Shown here: positions 8,207-16,369 of the stretch, one piece after another
How positions within the stretch are numbered: the stretch's first letter is position 1
How the letters are laid out: the number at the start of each line of letters is the position of its first letter
Source of the DNA: XBB1006 sp051877515
Lineage (GTDB): Bacteria; Bacillota; Clostridia; Lachnospirales; Lachnospiraceae
DNA: 64,000 nt
Direction of reading: 5' to 3'
Assembly: GCA_051877515.1 (NCBI GenBank)
Contig: JBJEIY010000010.1
Coordinates: 106,646-170,645, forward strand
The notes under the pieces: generated by a model
The model's database searches: none
What the model was told of the DNA's origin: nothing
What the model saw: the letters and a program-made list of their open reading frames with translations, nothing else
Made by a program: the position numbers and the translations under genes

Positions 8207-8230
8207 GAAGATTGAAATTAGATTGAAATT
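8195..8230 (-). promoter_or_regulatory. Response-regulator operator and promoter of the VTC-DUF4956-cotH operon
   Basis: Two perfect 11-bp direct repeats, AGATTGAAATT at 8209-8219 and 8220-8230 (read on the + strand), stand 8 bp upstream of a -10-like TACAAT (complement of 8195-8200). No -35 consensus is present at the right distance, as expected for a promoter activated by an OmpR/PhoB-type regulator. An 11-bp repeat sharing AGATTGAA sits in the same arrangement before the response regulator gene. The regulatory link is inferred from this match. Confidence 0.7.
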
Positions 8231-8248
8231 CAAAAAATATTGTGTTCT

Positions 8249-9505
8249 TTAAAGAGCAGGAATCCGAAACAGGAATTCTACCAGTCCGTCGTAACAAAGA
8301 ACATCTATCCGGCCTTTGTGGGAAACCGTAATTGCTTTTGCGATGGACAGGCCCAGACCGTAATGATTCTCTTCACTGTTGCGGGCTGCGTCTGCACGGT
8401 AAAAGCGTTCAAATAGCTGTTCACGTTGTTCTTCCGGAATGTCCTCGCCTCTGTTAATGACGGAAAGCTTTGCAAATCCATGGTTTCGGGTCAGGCTTAA
8501 ACGGATCTCGTTTCCCCCGTTGTTGTAGCGGATGGCATTGTCAAGCAGGATGGAAACGATTTGTTTCAGCTGTGTGCTGTTGCCCCGGACGGATATTCCT
8601 GCAGCAATATTGCTATTGAGCACAAGACCTTTTTCATAGGCAAAACTTTCAAAAGGCAGGGATTCGCCCCTTACCAGACGACTGAAATCCAGCGGCTCCA
8701 TTTGTGGGGTAACATTTTCCGTGCGGGCAAGATCCAGAAGCTGTCCCACCAGATTTCCCATACGCTGGTTTTCATATTGAATATTGGCAAGCCATTTGTT
8801 ATGACCAAGCTCCCTTGATAAAAGCTCCGCATTGGCACTGACAATGGATACCGGGGTTTTCAATTCATGTCCCGCATCCGAAATGAACTGCTTCTGCTTT
8901 TGATAGCTTTCTTCCAGCGGCTGCAGGATTTTCCCGGCCAGAAATACAGACAGGAAGTAGAATAGAATCAGTGCAATGCCGCCAAAAATAAGTGTATATC
9001 GGAACAATGTAGCTGCCCGATCATTGACGACGGTGTTATCCATGAAGGAGACAAGGGTATAACCGTTTTTATCTGCACAATAAAAAACAAGATCCTGCCT
9101 GGTACCGTTTTGCTTGCCGCTTTTTGCAATCTGCTGTGCAAGTTCGCTTAATTCATCATTACTGTACACCGTGGGCGAATCATTTTTAATTTCCAGGATA
9201 TCGCCGTTATAGGAGAGTGCAACTGTAAAAAATGTGGATAATCGAAACATGGGTGAATCGGCAAAACCGGGGTTCGGTCCTTTTTTATCGCCATTTGGCA
9301 TGAGCATCCGGGGCGATGCATTGCTGTCTGTTTCTTGTGAAAGAACATACATATCGGAATGTGCTTTCAGCATCTGCTGATTCTGTCTTGACATTTTTAC
9401 ATAACTGGAAGTGTAGATAATGCCAAGTGTTCCTACCCATAAAAGCACAAGGATGGACATGATGGCTGCGATGATTCTTCTTTTGGTTTTTTTAAACATT
9501 GTCAC
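8249..9505 (-). CDS. Sensor histidine kinase
   Basis: 418 residues. Transmembrane helix at about 10-32, an extracytoplasmic sensor domain at about 33-165, a second helix at about 166-190, then a HisKA domain with SDAGHELKTP (phosphorylated His near 213) and an ATPase domain with LLDNAIRYN and GLGLSIAKA. The usual DxGxGI box is degenerate (NRGEDIP). Its start overlaps the end of the response regulator gene by 14 bp, so the pair is co-translated. The sensor domain is not one I recognise. The operator evidence suggests it controls the adjacent VTC-DUF4956-cotH operon. Confidence 0.92.
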   Translation of the reverse strand: MTMFKKTKRRIIAAIMSILVLLWVGTLGIIYTSSYVKMSRQNQQMLKAHSDMYVLSQETDSNASPRMLMPNGDKKGPNPGFADSPMFRLSTFFTVALSYNGDILEIKNDSPTVYSNDELSELAQQIAKSGKQNGTRQDLVFYCADKNGYTLVSFMDNTVVNDRAATLFRYTLIFGGIALILFYFLSVFLAGKILQPLEESYQKQKQFISDAGHELKTPVSIVSANAELLSRELGHNKWLANIQYENQRMGNLVGQLLDLARTENVTPQMEPLDFSRLVRGESLPFESFAYEKGLVLNSNIAAGISVRGNSTQLKQIVSILLDNAIRYNNGGNEIRLSLTRNHGFAKLSVINRGEDIPEEQREQLFERFYRADAARNSEENHYGLGLSIAKAITVSHKGRIDVLCYDGLVEFLFRIPAL

Positions 9506-10175
9506 ACCTCAATTCATAACCGATTCCCCTGACTGCTTTGATCTGTGTTTTCGCCTCCACAAAGGAAAGCTTTTTTCGGGTGAAGGACATATACACCTCA
9601 ACATTGTTATATTCTGCATCACTTTCGTAGCCCCAGATTTTCAAAGCCAGCTGCTCCCGGGTTAAAATCTGACCGTTGTTTGCGATGAGATACTCAAGAA
9701 TATGAAACTCCTTTTCACTGAGTCTAACGGATTGTCCATTCGAAATACAGGAAAGTGTCAGGGTTCCTGTGTCAAGGATAAGATCTCCATAGGATAGTGT
9801 TCCATCCGTTGCACCAGTTACCCGTCTGGAAAGTGCCCGAAGTCTGGCAAGTAATTCCTGTGTCATGAAAGGTTTGGTCAGATAGTCATCTGCTCCGCTG
9901 TCAAGTCCGGCCACCTTATCGTCCAGCTCCGCTTTGGCTGTCAGCATGAGGATGGGAGTAGTGATACCCATACTGCGGACCTTCTTTGTGATTTCATAAC
10001 CATCCATTCCCGGCAGCATCACATCCAGTATGGCAATATCATAAAGATTGCTTTCGAGGGACGCAAAACCGTCCGGACCGTTGGCACAGTGATCCACTTC
10101 ATAGTTCTCAAGGCGCAGAATCTCGCAGAGAGCCTGTGCCATTCTTTGTTCATCTTCAACCAGTAAAATCCGCAT
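9492..10175 (-). CDS. OmpR-family response regulator
   Basis: 227 residues: receiver domain (acidic pocket EDE at 7-9, phosphoacceptor Asp in ILDVMLPG near 51, Thr in LTAKA and Lys in TKPF) followed by a winged-helix DNA-binding domain ending in IKAVRGIGYEL. It starts at ATG 10175 behind GGAGGTG. It is the first gene of the two-component operon. Its own promoter carries two 11-bp direct repeats, so it probably activates itself and, through similar repeats at 8209-8230, the VTC operon. Confidence 0.94.
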   Translation of the reverse strand: MRILLVEDEQRMAQALCEILRLENYEVDHCANGPDGFASLESNLYDIAILDVMLPGMDGYEITKKVRSMGITTPILMLTAKAELDDKVAGLDSGADDYLTKPFMTQELLARLRALSRRVTGATDGTLSYGDLILDTGTLTLSCISNGQSVRLSEKEFHILEYLIANNGQILTREQLALKIWGYESDAEYNNVEVYMSFTRKKLSFVEAKTQIKAVRGIGYELRCDNV

Positions 10176-10198
10176 GGGGACACCTCCGCTTTCTTATC

Positions 10199-10233
10199 AG
10201 TATACCACAAAAGATTGAAGAAAGATTGAAGAA
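10199..10233 (-). promoter_or_regulatory. Autoregulated promoter of the two-component operon
   Basis: Two perfect 11-bp direct repeats, AGATTGAAGAA at 10212-10222 and 10223-10233 (+ strand reading), precede a -10 TATACT (complement of 10199-10204) by 7 bp. Repeat length, the shared AGATTGAA and the distance to -10 all match the VTC promoter at 8195-8230. This is the arrangement expected for tandem binding by an OmpR-type dimer. Confidence 0.72.
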
Positions 10234-10271
10234 ACAAAGTGTCTACAATTGTATACAACTCCATAGACAGC

Positions 10272-10308
10272 AAAAAAATAAGAAACCTTGATTTTCTCAG
10301 GGTTTCTT
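10272..10308 (-). terminator. Terminator after tRNA-Gly
   Basis: On the - strand the arms AAGAAACC(C)TGA and TCAAGGTTTCTT pair around a short A-rich loop and are followed by A then seven T. It lies just downstream of the tRNA-Gly gene and ends its transcript. Confidence 0.8.
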
Positions 10309-10320
10309 AAAAAATAATAG

Positions 10321-10393
10321 AGCGCGAGACGGGACTCGAACCCGCGACCCCGACCTTGGCAAGGTCGTGCTCCACCAACTGAGCCACTCGCGC
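10321..10393 (-). tRNA. tRNA-Gly (GCC)
   Basis: The 73-nt sequence folds as a cloverleaf: acceptor GCGCGAG pairing with CTCGCGC, D-arm GCTC...GAGC, anticodon stem GACCT/AGGTC with loop containing GCC, and T-arm GCGGG-TTCGAGT-CCCGT. The discriminator base is U and the 3' CCA is not encoded. It is a single-gene unit with its own strong promoter (10415-10444) and terminator. Confidence 0.96.
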
Positions 10394-10414
10394 ATTGTGT
10401 CAATCACAGAACAA

Positions 10415-10444
10415 ATTATACCAAAAGACAATCCGGGATGTCAA
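10415..10444 (-). promoter_or_regulatory. Sigma-A promoter of tRNA-Gly
   Basis: On the - strand a perfect -35 TTGACA (10444-10439) and perfect -10 TATAAT (10420-10415) are 18 bp apart. The -10 ends about 20 bp before the tRNA 5' end. Confidence 0.88.
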
Positions 10445-10535
10445 GATAAAACTACGATTTCGCACATCCGTCGAGGAGATCACATCCGTCGTGGAAATTA
10501 CGACCTGCAATAAGAACCGAAACGGATTGCAGTTC

Positions 10536-10564
10536 TTGTGGCAGGGGCTTTCCTGTGTTATACT
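10536..10564 (+). promoter_or_regulatory. Probable promoter of the mscL-folA run
   Basis: TTGTGG (10536-10541), 17 bp, TATACT (10559-10564). It lies about 90 bp before the mscL start. The rest of the 260-bp gap between tRNA-Gly and mscL contains no gene that I can support; CATCCGTCG occurs twice in it (10466-10474 and 10485-10493). Confidence 0.6.
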
Positions 10565-10656
10565 TACCCGTGATATAGTTTTATTAGGCAGCAGGACGAA
10601 AAATCGGATCCGGATTGTTGCCGGTTGCGGAAAAACAAGAAAGGATGTGTGTATTT

Positions 10657-11088
10657 ATGAGCAAAGAGAAAGGCTTTATGGCAGAATTTAAGAAATTCAT
10701 CATGCGGGGAAATGTGATGGATATGGCAGTAGGTGTCATTGTGGGCGGTGCATTTACAGCCATTGTAACATCGTTAAACCAGGATATTCTGACCCCGGTA
10801 CTGGGGTTATTCGGAGGAATGGATTTTTCTAATCTGTTCATTCGTCTGGGTAGTACAGAAGGGGCCCCGGTTCTGGCATACGGAAATTTCATCACGGCAG
10901 TTTTGAACTTTTTAATCACGGCTCTTGTTATTTTCTGCATGATCAGAGGCTTAAACAAAGTGAACGAGAGATTCGGTAAGAAAGAGGAAGAACCGGTTGC
11001 ACCCACAACCAAAATCTGTCCGTTTTGTAAAAGCGAGATTTCTCACGATGCCACAAGGTGTCCGTATTGCACATCACAACTGGATTGA
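10657..11088 (+). CDS. mscL: Large-conductance mechanosensitive channel with C-terminal zinc ribbon
   Basis: 143 residues. MscL core: EFKKFIMRGNVMDMAVGVIVGGAFTAIV (first helix with gating residues), periplasmic loop, second helix near 80-102, and a cytoplasmic helix. It releases solutes on hypo-osmotic shock. The C-terminus is extended by CPFC...CPYC, a four-cysteine zinc ribbon absent from the E. coli protein. ATG 10657 was chosen because AAGAAAGGA lies upstream; the longer reading frame begins inside the leader. A small unknown gene follows 19 bp downstream. Confidence 0.92.
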   Translation: MSKEKGFMAEFKKFIMRGNVMDMAVGVIVGGAFTAIVTSLNQDILTPVLGLFGGMDFSNLFIRLGSTEGAPVLAYGNFITAVLNFLITALVIFCMIRGLNKVNERFGKKEEEPVAPTTKICPFCKSEISHDATRCPYCTSQLD

Positions 11089-11107
11089 TGAAAGCGGGAG
11101 AGAAAAC

Positions 11108-11407
11108 ATGAAAGGGAAAAGAGAAAACAGGATTCCGAAAAATCTGATCGAGGTACATTATTATAATGTAGTGATCTATGTGGAGATCAAAACAGGGGAA
11201 GATGAGTATCTGATTGAGTATTTAAAACGATTGGTGACCGGTGACGGCCGTGTGACATTGAAGATGATTCTGAACTGGTGCCGGCGGCATCACTTAAATG
11301 CCCACACAAAATTTCGTTACCGCAGTGATTTTCCAATCCTGGCCAATCTGATAAATCTGATAAAATACTGCAGGGTGCTTTGGGAATTAGAACGGGACGG
11401 GGAATAA
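11108..11407 (+). CDS. Small conserved-looking protein of unknown function
   Basis: A 99-residue basic protein starting at ATG 11108 with GGGAGAG upstream. It contains NLIEVHYYNVVIYVEIKTGEDEY and NWCRRHHLNAHTKFRYRS stretches but no motif I recognise, no signal peptide and no membrane segment. It lies 19 bp after mscL and 48 bp before the next gene, so it is probably co-transcribed with mscL and folA. Position gives no clear clue to function. Confidence 0.65.
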   Translation: MKGKRENRIPKNLIEVHYYNVVIYVEIKTGEDEYLIEYLKRLVTGDGRVTLKMILNWCRRHHLNAHTKFRYRSDFPILANLINLIKYCRVLWELERDGE

Positions 11408-11455
11408 AACAAAAACCCGGTCATATACTATACAAAGCGTGCAGGAAGGTATGTT

Positions 11456-11887
11456 TTGAGCAACCGGACAAAAATTGTGGTGCTACACATGAAGGAAGTG
11501 ATTTACACCGTGGTGTTTGCCGTTCTTGCGGTGGTATTGATCGTACTTCTGTTATTGATGTTTAAAAAAGAAGAAGTGAGCAGTTCGGCCAAGTATCAGC
11601 CGGGGGTATATACTTCCAGTATACAGATGAATGATGCGGTGCTTGATGTGGAAGTGGTGGTGGATGAGCAGAGGATCAATGCCATTTCATTCCGCAATCT
11701 CAGTGATGAGGTGGCTACTGCATATCCGTTGATGCAGCCCTGCCTGGATGTGATCAGTCAGCAGGTTTATGACAGGCAGTCTTTGGAGGATATTGAGTTA
11801 TCAAAAGAGGGCGAATATACGTCGGAAGTTTTGCTTCAGGCAGTGAAAAATGCAGTGGAAAAGGCAAAGGTTATCCGTAAGGAGTAA
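11456..11887 (+). CDS. Membrane-anchored FMN-binding-like protein
   Basis: 143 residues with a TTG start at 11456, chosen because GGAAGG lies 6 bp before it; ATG 11489 is an alternative. One strong transmembrane helix spans about 16-36, followed by an extracellular domain beginning YQPGVYTSSIQMNDAVLDVEVVVD. The PGxYTss opening and the strand-helix pattern resemble the FMN-bind fold used by RnfG/NqrC-type proteins, but I see no S/T flavinylation motif, so cofactor binding is uncertain. It precedes folA by 64 bp. Confidence 0.68.
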   Translation: MSNRTKIVVLHMKEVIYTVVFAVLAVVLIVLLLLMFKKEEVSSSAKYQPGVYTSSIQMNDAVLDVEVVVDEQRINAISFRNLSDEVATAYPLMQPCLDVISQQVYDRQSLEDIELSKEGEYTSEVLLQAVKNAVEKAKVIRKE

Positions 11888-11951
11888 CAGAGGGCACTTA
11901 AATATTAAGAAGAAAGCATTGACAGACAATGCCGGGAAAGGGATAAGAAAA

Positions 11952-12443
11952 ATGAATCTGATTGCAGCGGTAGACAAGAATTGGGGAATAGGTAACGAGA
12001 ATAAGCTACTGGTAAGCATTCCGGATGACATGAGGTTCTTCCGGGAGGTTACCACCGGCAAAGTCGTAGTGATGGGCAGAAAAACCCTGGAAAGCTTCCC
12101 GGAAGGAAGACCCCTTAAGAACCGGACCAATATTGTGCTGTCCGGCAATCCCGGGTATGCACCCGAAGGCGTTGTGGTTGTGCATAACCCGGAGGAACTT
12201 CAGGCAGAGCTGAAAAAATATGACAGCACCGATATCTATGTAGTGGGTGGAGAGAAAACATTTTCTCTTTTGCTGGATCAATGTGATACGGCATACATTA
12301 CCCGGATCGACTATGCTTATCGCGCAGATGCACATTTTCCCAATCTGGATGAGAAACCGGAGTGGCAGGCAGTGGCTGTCAGTGAGGAACAGACGTATTA
12401 TGACTTAGAGTACAAGTTTTACAAGTATAAAAAAATTAAATGA
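11952..12443 (+). CDS. folA: Dihydrofolate reductase
   Basis: 163 residues, the usual size. MNLIAAVDKNWGIGNENKLLVSIPDDMRFFREVT holds the substrate and NADPH-binding start of DHFR, with the active-site Asp in IPDDM; VVMGRKTLESFP and VVGGEKTF are the NADPH-binding motifs. It reduces dihydrofolate to tetrahydrofolate for thymidylate, purine and methionine synthesis. No thymidylate synthase gene is next to it. The upstream ribosome binding site is weak. It is the last gene before the leucine operon leader. Confidence 0.95.
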   Translation: MNLIAAVDKNWGIGNENKLLVSIPDDMRFFREVTTGKVVVMGRKTLESFPEGRPLKNRTNIVLSGNPGYAPEGVVVVHNPEELQAELKKYDSTDIYVVGGEKTFSLLLDQCDTAYITRIDYAYRADAHFPNLDEKPEWQAVAVSEEQTYYDLEYKFYKYKKIK

Positions 12444-12495
12444 TCACGTTAATTTTTGTTAACACTATATTTAGAAAACATCAATAAATAACCTC

Positions 12496-12524
12496 TTGAC
12501 ACCTTCGATTTAAAGTAGTAAAGT
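12496..12524 (+). promoter_or_regulatory. Promoter of the leu-ilv operon
   Basis: TTGACA (12496-12501), 17 bp, TAAAGT (12519-12524). It stands just upstream of the T-box leader and about 410 bp before leuA. Confidence 0.72.
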
Positions 12525-12549
12525 ACTTACAGTAATTGTTAATAATAAA

Positions 12550-12834
12550 GAAAAGCTGTGACGAAGACGGAGCCTGCAACGAATTTTTCAGAGAATCGGG
12601 GATGGTGTGATCCCGGTAAAGGACTGTAGGATTCCTATCCCTTCCGAGCCGGAAGCCCCAAAGGTTCACACCTAGTAGGCGTTTCCCGTGAATGCTGCGT
12701 CAGTGCATAGAAGTTGTTGGACTTCGAAGTTGAGGTGGCGGATCAAAAGAATCCGCAATTTGAGTGGTACCGCGAGTGAAAAATGAATTTCACCCGTCTC
12801 AAAACGAAAAGTAGTTTTGGGGCGGGCTTTTATT
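12550..12834 (+). promoter_or_regulatory. T-box leader (tRNA-sensing riboswitch) of the leu-ilv operon
   Basis: The conserved T-box GAGTGGTACCGCG is at 12762-12774. Upstream is a long stem I with the AGAGAATCGGGGATGGTG...GATCCCGGT apical part typical of T-boxes. Downstream is the terminator 12793-12834. Uncharged tRNA pairs with the T-box and blocks the terminator. Given leuA and the ilv genes downstream, leucine is the expected amino acid. A CTA triplet at 12672-12674, just before GTAGG, is a possible specifier codon but I could not fix it with certainty. Confidence 0.92.
12793..12834 (+). terminator. T-box attenuator terminator
   Basis: Arms CCCGTCTCAAAAC and GTTTTGGGGCGGG (two G-U pairs) around an 8-nt loop, followed by CTTTTATTTT. 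It is the off-state hairpin of the T-box leader. Confidence 0.88.
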
Positions 12835-12872
12835 TTATGACAAGTGAGGCTGTATGCAGACTCATCTTGTAT
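12832..12872 (+). repeat. Dispersed 40-bp element, copy 1
   Basis: Begins TTTTATGACAAGTGAGG and continues with TGCAGACTCATCTTGT. The part from ATGA onwards is about 80 percent identical to 33819-33854, and it shares the TGCAG(A/G)CTCATCTT block with 35401-35438. It can form a small hairpin. It follows the T-box terminator directly and lies in the untranslated leader of leuA. Confidence 0.65.
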
Positions 12873-12932
12873 ACCTCGGGAATGCACGACGATACGGAAA
12901 TTTCTAGGAAAGCTATGGAAGGAGAAACACAA

Positions 12933-14606
12933 ATGATGGATGCAAGCAAGTACAATGTAGGCTATTTTCCAGTAGACTCAAAATATAATAAGTGGGTCAA
13001 CAAAGATCATATTGAAACACCACCTATCTGGTGTAGCGTAGATATGCGGGACGGTAACCAGAGCCTGGTTATCCCCATGAGTCTGGAAGAGAAACTGGAG
13101 TATTATAAAGTGCTGCTGGAAGTCGGATTCAAGGAAATTGAAGTGGGATTTCCTGCGGCGAGCGAAACGGAATATGAGTTTCTTCGCACTTTGATCGATA
13201 ATAAGATGATTCCGGATGATGTTTCGGTGCAGGTTCTTACCCAGTGTCGTGAACATATTATCCGTAAAACTTTTGAAGCATGTAAGGGCGCACCCAGTGC
13301 GATCATTCATTTTTATAATTCTGTCAGCGTGGCACAGCGTGAGCAGGTTTTCAAGAAATCCAAAGAGGAAATCAAGGAAATCGCTATTGAAGGCGCAAAG
13401 CTGGTAAAAAAACTGGCAGCAGAATACGAAGGAAACTTCCGGTTTGAATATTCTCCGGAATCCTTTACCGGAACGGAACCGGAGTATGCATTGGAAGTCT
13501 GCAATGCAGTGTTGGACATCCTTGAGCCGGGACCAGACAACAATGTTATCATCAATCTTCCGGTAACAGTGGAAATGAGCCTTCCACATGTATATGCTTC
13601 TCAGGTTGAATATATGAATGAAAACCTGAAATACCGTGAATATGTTACGATATCCCTTCATCCCCACAATGACCGGGGAACCGGTGTGGCGGATACGGAA
13701 CTGGCACTCCTTGCCGGTGCAGACCGTGTGGAAGGAACCTTGTTTGGTAACGGTGAGCGTACCGGAAATGTGGATATCATTACCTTAGCCATGAATATGT
13801 ACTCTCATGGCGTGGATCCTAAACTTGACTTTTCCAATATGCCCTATCTGGTGGATGAGTATGAAAAATGTACCCGGATGCATGTCTATGAAAGAGCGCC
13901 TTATGCCGGAGCGCTGGTATTTGCGGCATTCTCCGGAAGTCATCAGGATGCCATTGCCAAGGGCATGAAATACAGAAATAAGAAAAATCTTCATCAATGG
14001 AATGTTCCCTACATACCGATTGATCCAACCGATATCGGACGTACCTATGATTCCGATGTGATCCGCGTAAACTCTCAGAGTGGAAAGGGAGGCATCGGCT
14101 ACTTACTGGAGCAGACCTTCGGTTACATTCTGCCGCCTAAGATGCGGGAGCATTTCAGCTATCTGTGTAAAGACATATCTGATCACGAGCATAAAGAGCT
14201 GAAACCGGACGAGGTATTTGAGATCTTTAATAAAAACTATTTGAATCTTAAGGGAGAAATCGAAGTGACAGACTTTGATTTCCTGAGAGAAAACGGTGTG
14301 ATGAAGATTGACATTACCTTTATGAAGGACGGAAAAGAAACCGACCTGGAGGCTGAAGGAAACGGATCTCTCAGTGCTATCAACAATGCGCTGAAGGCGT
14401 ATACCGGTGAAGAGTATATCTTACAGGTATTCACACAGCATAGTATGCAGGGACAGGGCTCTCAAAGTGTGGCAGCTTCCTACATAGGACTGGAACGGGC
14501 AGACGGCACCATGTACTGGGGTGCAGGAACCGATACAGATGTAATCAAAGCAAGTACTTATGCACTGTTAAGTGCTTTCCATAACATGACCAAAGGAGCT
14601 AAATAA
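12933..14606 (+). CDS. leuA: 2-isopropylmalate synthase
   Basis: 557 residues; the reaction joins 2-ketoisovalerate and acetyl-CoA in the first step of leucine synthesis. It has the DMRDGNQSLVIPMS metal-binding start, GFKEIEVGFPAAS, HPHNDRGTGVA and GTLFGNGERTGNVD motifs and a C-terminal regulatory domain of the longer LeuA type. ATG 12933 was chosen because AAGGAG lies 8 bp upstream; the frame stays open back into the terminator. It is first in the operon and controlled by the T-box leader. leuC follows after 2 bp. Confidence 0.95.
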   Translation: MMDASKYNVGYFPVDSKYNKWVNKDHIETPPIWCSVDMRDGNQSLVIPMSLEEKLEYYKVLLEVGFKEIEVGFPAASETEYEFLRTLIDNKMIPDDVSVQVLTQCREHIIRKTFEACKGAPSAIIHFYNSVSVAQREQVFKKSKEEIKEIAIEGAKLVKKLAAEYEGNFRFEYSPESFTGTEPEYALEVCNAVLDILEPGPDNNVIINLPVTVEMSLPHVYASQVEYMNENLKYREYVTISLHPHNDRGTGVADTELALLAGADRVEGTLFGNGERTGNVDIITLAMNMYSHGVDPKLDFSNMPYLVDEYEKCTRMHVYERAPYAGALVFAAFSGSHQDAIAKGMKYRNKKNLHQWNVPYIPIDPTDIGRTYDSDVIRVNSQSGKGGIGYLLEQTFGYILPPKMREHFSYLCKDISDHEHKELKPDEVFEIFNKNYLNLKGEIEVTDFDFLRENGVMKIDITFMKDGKETDLEAEGNGSLSAINNALKAYTGEEYILQVFTQHSMQGQGSQSVAASYIGLERADGTMYWGAGTDTDVIKASTYALLSAFHNMTKGAK

Positions 14607-14608
14607 CC

Positions 14609-15868
14609 ATGGGAATGACAATGACACAAAAGATTCTCGCAGCTCATGCAGGGCTTAGCGAGGTGGTTGCCGGACAATTGATCAATGCAAAGTTAGACAT
14701 TGTCCTTGGTAACGATATTACTACCCCGGTGGCAGTAAACGAGTTTAAGAAAGCAGGATTTGACAAGGTATTTGATAAGGACAGAGTAGCGATTGTCCTG
14801 GATCACTTTGTACCTAATAAAGATATTAAAGCAGCACAGCAGTCCAAGACCTGTCGTGAATTTGCATGCAGTCATTGCGTCAGCCATTTTTACGATGTGG
14901 GTAAAATGGGCATTGAGCATGCCTTGCTTCCGGAGCAGGGTGTGGTAACAGCAGGTGATTGTATCATCGGTGCTGACAGCCATACCTGTACATACGGAGC
15001 TTTAGGAGCTTTTTCCACCGGCGTAGGTTCCACGGATATGGCAGCCGGTATGGCAACCGGTATGGCATGGTTTAAAGTACCTTCCGCCATTCGGTTTAAC
15101 CTGACCGGAAAGCTTCCTGCAAACTGCAGCGGAAAAGATGTGATCCTTACCATTATCGGTATGATCGGGGTGGATGGTGCCCTGTATAAAAGCATGGAAT
15201 TTACAGGAGAAGGCGCACACAGCCTTTCCATGGATGACCGTCTTTGTATTTGTAACATGGCCATTGAGGCCGGAGCCAAAAACGGCATTTTCCCGGTGGA
15301 TGATGTGACCATGGAGTATCTGAAAGACAGAAGTGAGCGTCAGCCTGTGAAGTTTGAAGCAGACCCGGATGCAGAGTATGAGAAAACAATTGAGATCGAT
15401 TTAAGTAAGATCGTTCCCACAGTTGCATGTCCGCATCTTCCGGAGAATACCCGTCCTGCCACAGAGCTTCATGAGATCAAGGTGGATCAGGTTGTGATCG
15501 GCAGCTGTACCAACGGACGAATGGAAGATATGGAGGCAGCATACCGGATTTTAAAAGGCAAAAAAATCGCAGAGGGTATCCGGTGCATTATCATCCCCGG
15601 TACCATGCAGATCTTAAGAAACTGTGTGGAAAACGGATGGTATACAGCATTTATTGATGCCGGTGCGGTAGTGTCTACTCCAACCTGCGGTCCCTGCCTT
15701 GGCGGATATATGGGTATCCTGGCAGAGGGAGAGCGTTGTATCGCAACCACCAACCGCAATTTTGTGGGACGTATGGGACATGTGGACAGCGAGGTATATC
15801 TTGCTTCTCCGCAAACCGCCGCAGCCAGTGCGCTGACCGGATATATTACGGAATACAAGGAGGACTGA
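14609..15868 (+). CDS. leuC: 3-isopropylmalate dehydratase, large subunit
   Basis: 419 residues. With LeuD it isomerises 2- to 3-isopropylmalate through a [4Fe-4S] cluster; the cluster Cys residues sit in IGSCTNGR and PTCGPCLGG, and GADSHTCTYGALGAF is the aconitase signature. Its length fits the shorter LeuC2/HacA branch. The start lies 2 bp after the leuA stop with AAAGGAG inside the end of leuA. leuD follows after 3 bp. Confidence 0.95.
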   Translation: MGMTMTQKILAAHAGLSEVVAGQLINAKLDIVLGNDITTPVAVNEFKKAGFDKVFDKDRVAIVLDHFVPNKDIKAAQQSKTCREFACSHCVSHFYDVGKMGIEHALLPEQGVVTAGDCIIGADSHTCTYGALGAFSTGVGSTDMAAGMATGMAWFKVPSAIRFNLTGKLPANCSGKDVILTIIGMIGVDGALYKSMEFTGEGAHSLSMDDRLCICNMAIEAGAKNGIFPVDDVTMEYLKDRSERQPVKFEADPDAEYEKTIEIDLSKIVPTVACPHLPENTRPATELHEIKVDQVVIGSCTNGRMEDMEAAYRILKGKKIAEGIRCIIIPGTMQILRNCVENGWYTAFIDAGAVVSTPTCGPCLGGYMGILAEGERCIATTNRNFVGRMGHVDSEVYLASPQTAAASALTGYITEYKED

Positions 15869-15871
15869 CAG

Positions 15872-16369
15872 ATGAATACACAAGGTAAAGTTTTTAAATA
15901 TCCTGACAATGTGGATACCGATGTGATCATCCCTGCCCGTTATCTGAATACACCGGATGCGAAAGAACTTTCTCTTCATTGTATGGAGGATATTGATACA
16001 GAGTTTGTGAAAAAAGTGCAGACCGGAGATGTGATGGTAGCAGGATGGAATTTCGGATGCGGCTCTTCCCGTGAGCATGCACCGTTAGTAATCAAAACCT
16101 GTGGAACCGGATGCGTCATCGCCAAAAGTTTTGCACGGATTTTCTACCGTAATGCTATTAACATCGGACTGCCCATTCTGGAGTGCGAACAGGCTGCAGA
16201 TGAGATCCAGGCAGGAGACGAAGTAAAAGTGGATTTTGATACCGGTCTGATCACGGATGTGACTACCGGAAAAACATATAAGGCACAGCCTTTCCCGCCG
16301 TTTATCCAGAACATCATCAAAGGAGGCGGCTTGTTAAAATCTCTGAAAGAAGGTGGCAGCCGTGGTTAA
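15872..16369 (+). CDS. leuD: 3-isopropylmalate dehydratase, small subunit
   Basis: 165 residues, the swivel domain that completes the LeuCD active site. NVDTDVIIPARYLN and FGCGSSREHAPLVIK are diagnostic. It starts 3 bp after leuC with AAGGAGG upstream, and its last codons overlap the GTG start of leuB by 8 bp. Confidence 0.95.
   Translation: MNTQGKVFKYPDNVDTDVIIPARYLNTPDAKELSLHCMEDIDTEFVKKVQTGDVMVAGWNFGCGSSREHAPLVIKTCGTGCVIAKSFARIFYRNAINIGLPILECEQAADEIQAGDEVKVDFDTGLITDVTTGKTYKAQPFPPFIQNIIKGGGLLKSLKEGGSRG

Noticed and set aside
12978..13667. 229-codon open frame on the - strand within leuA
   Set aside because: Shadow of leuA, rich in Phe/His/Cys with no family resemblance.
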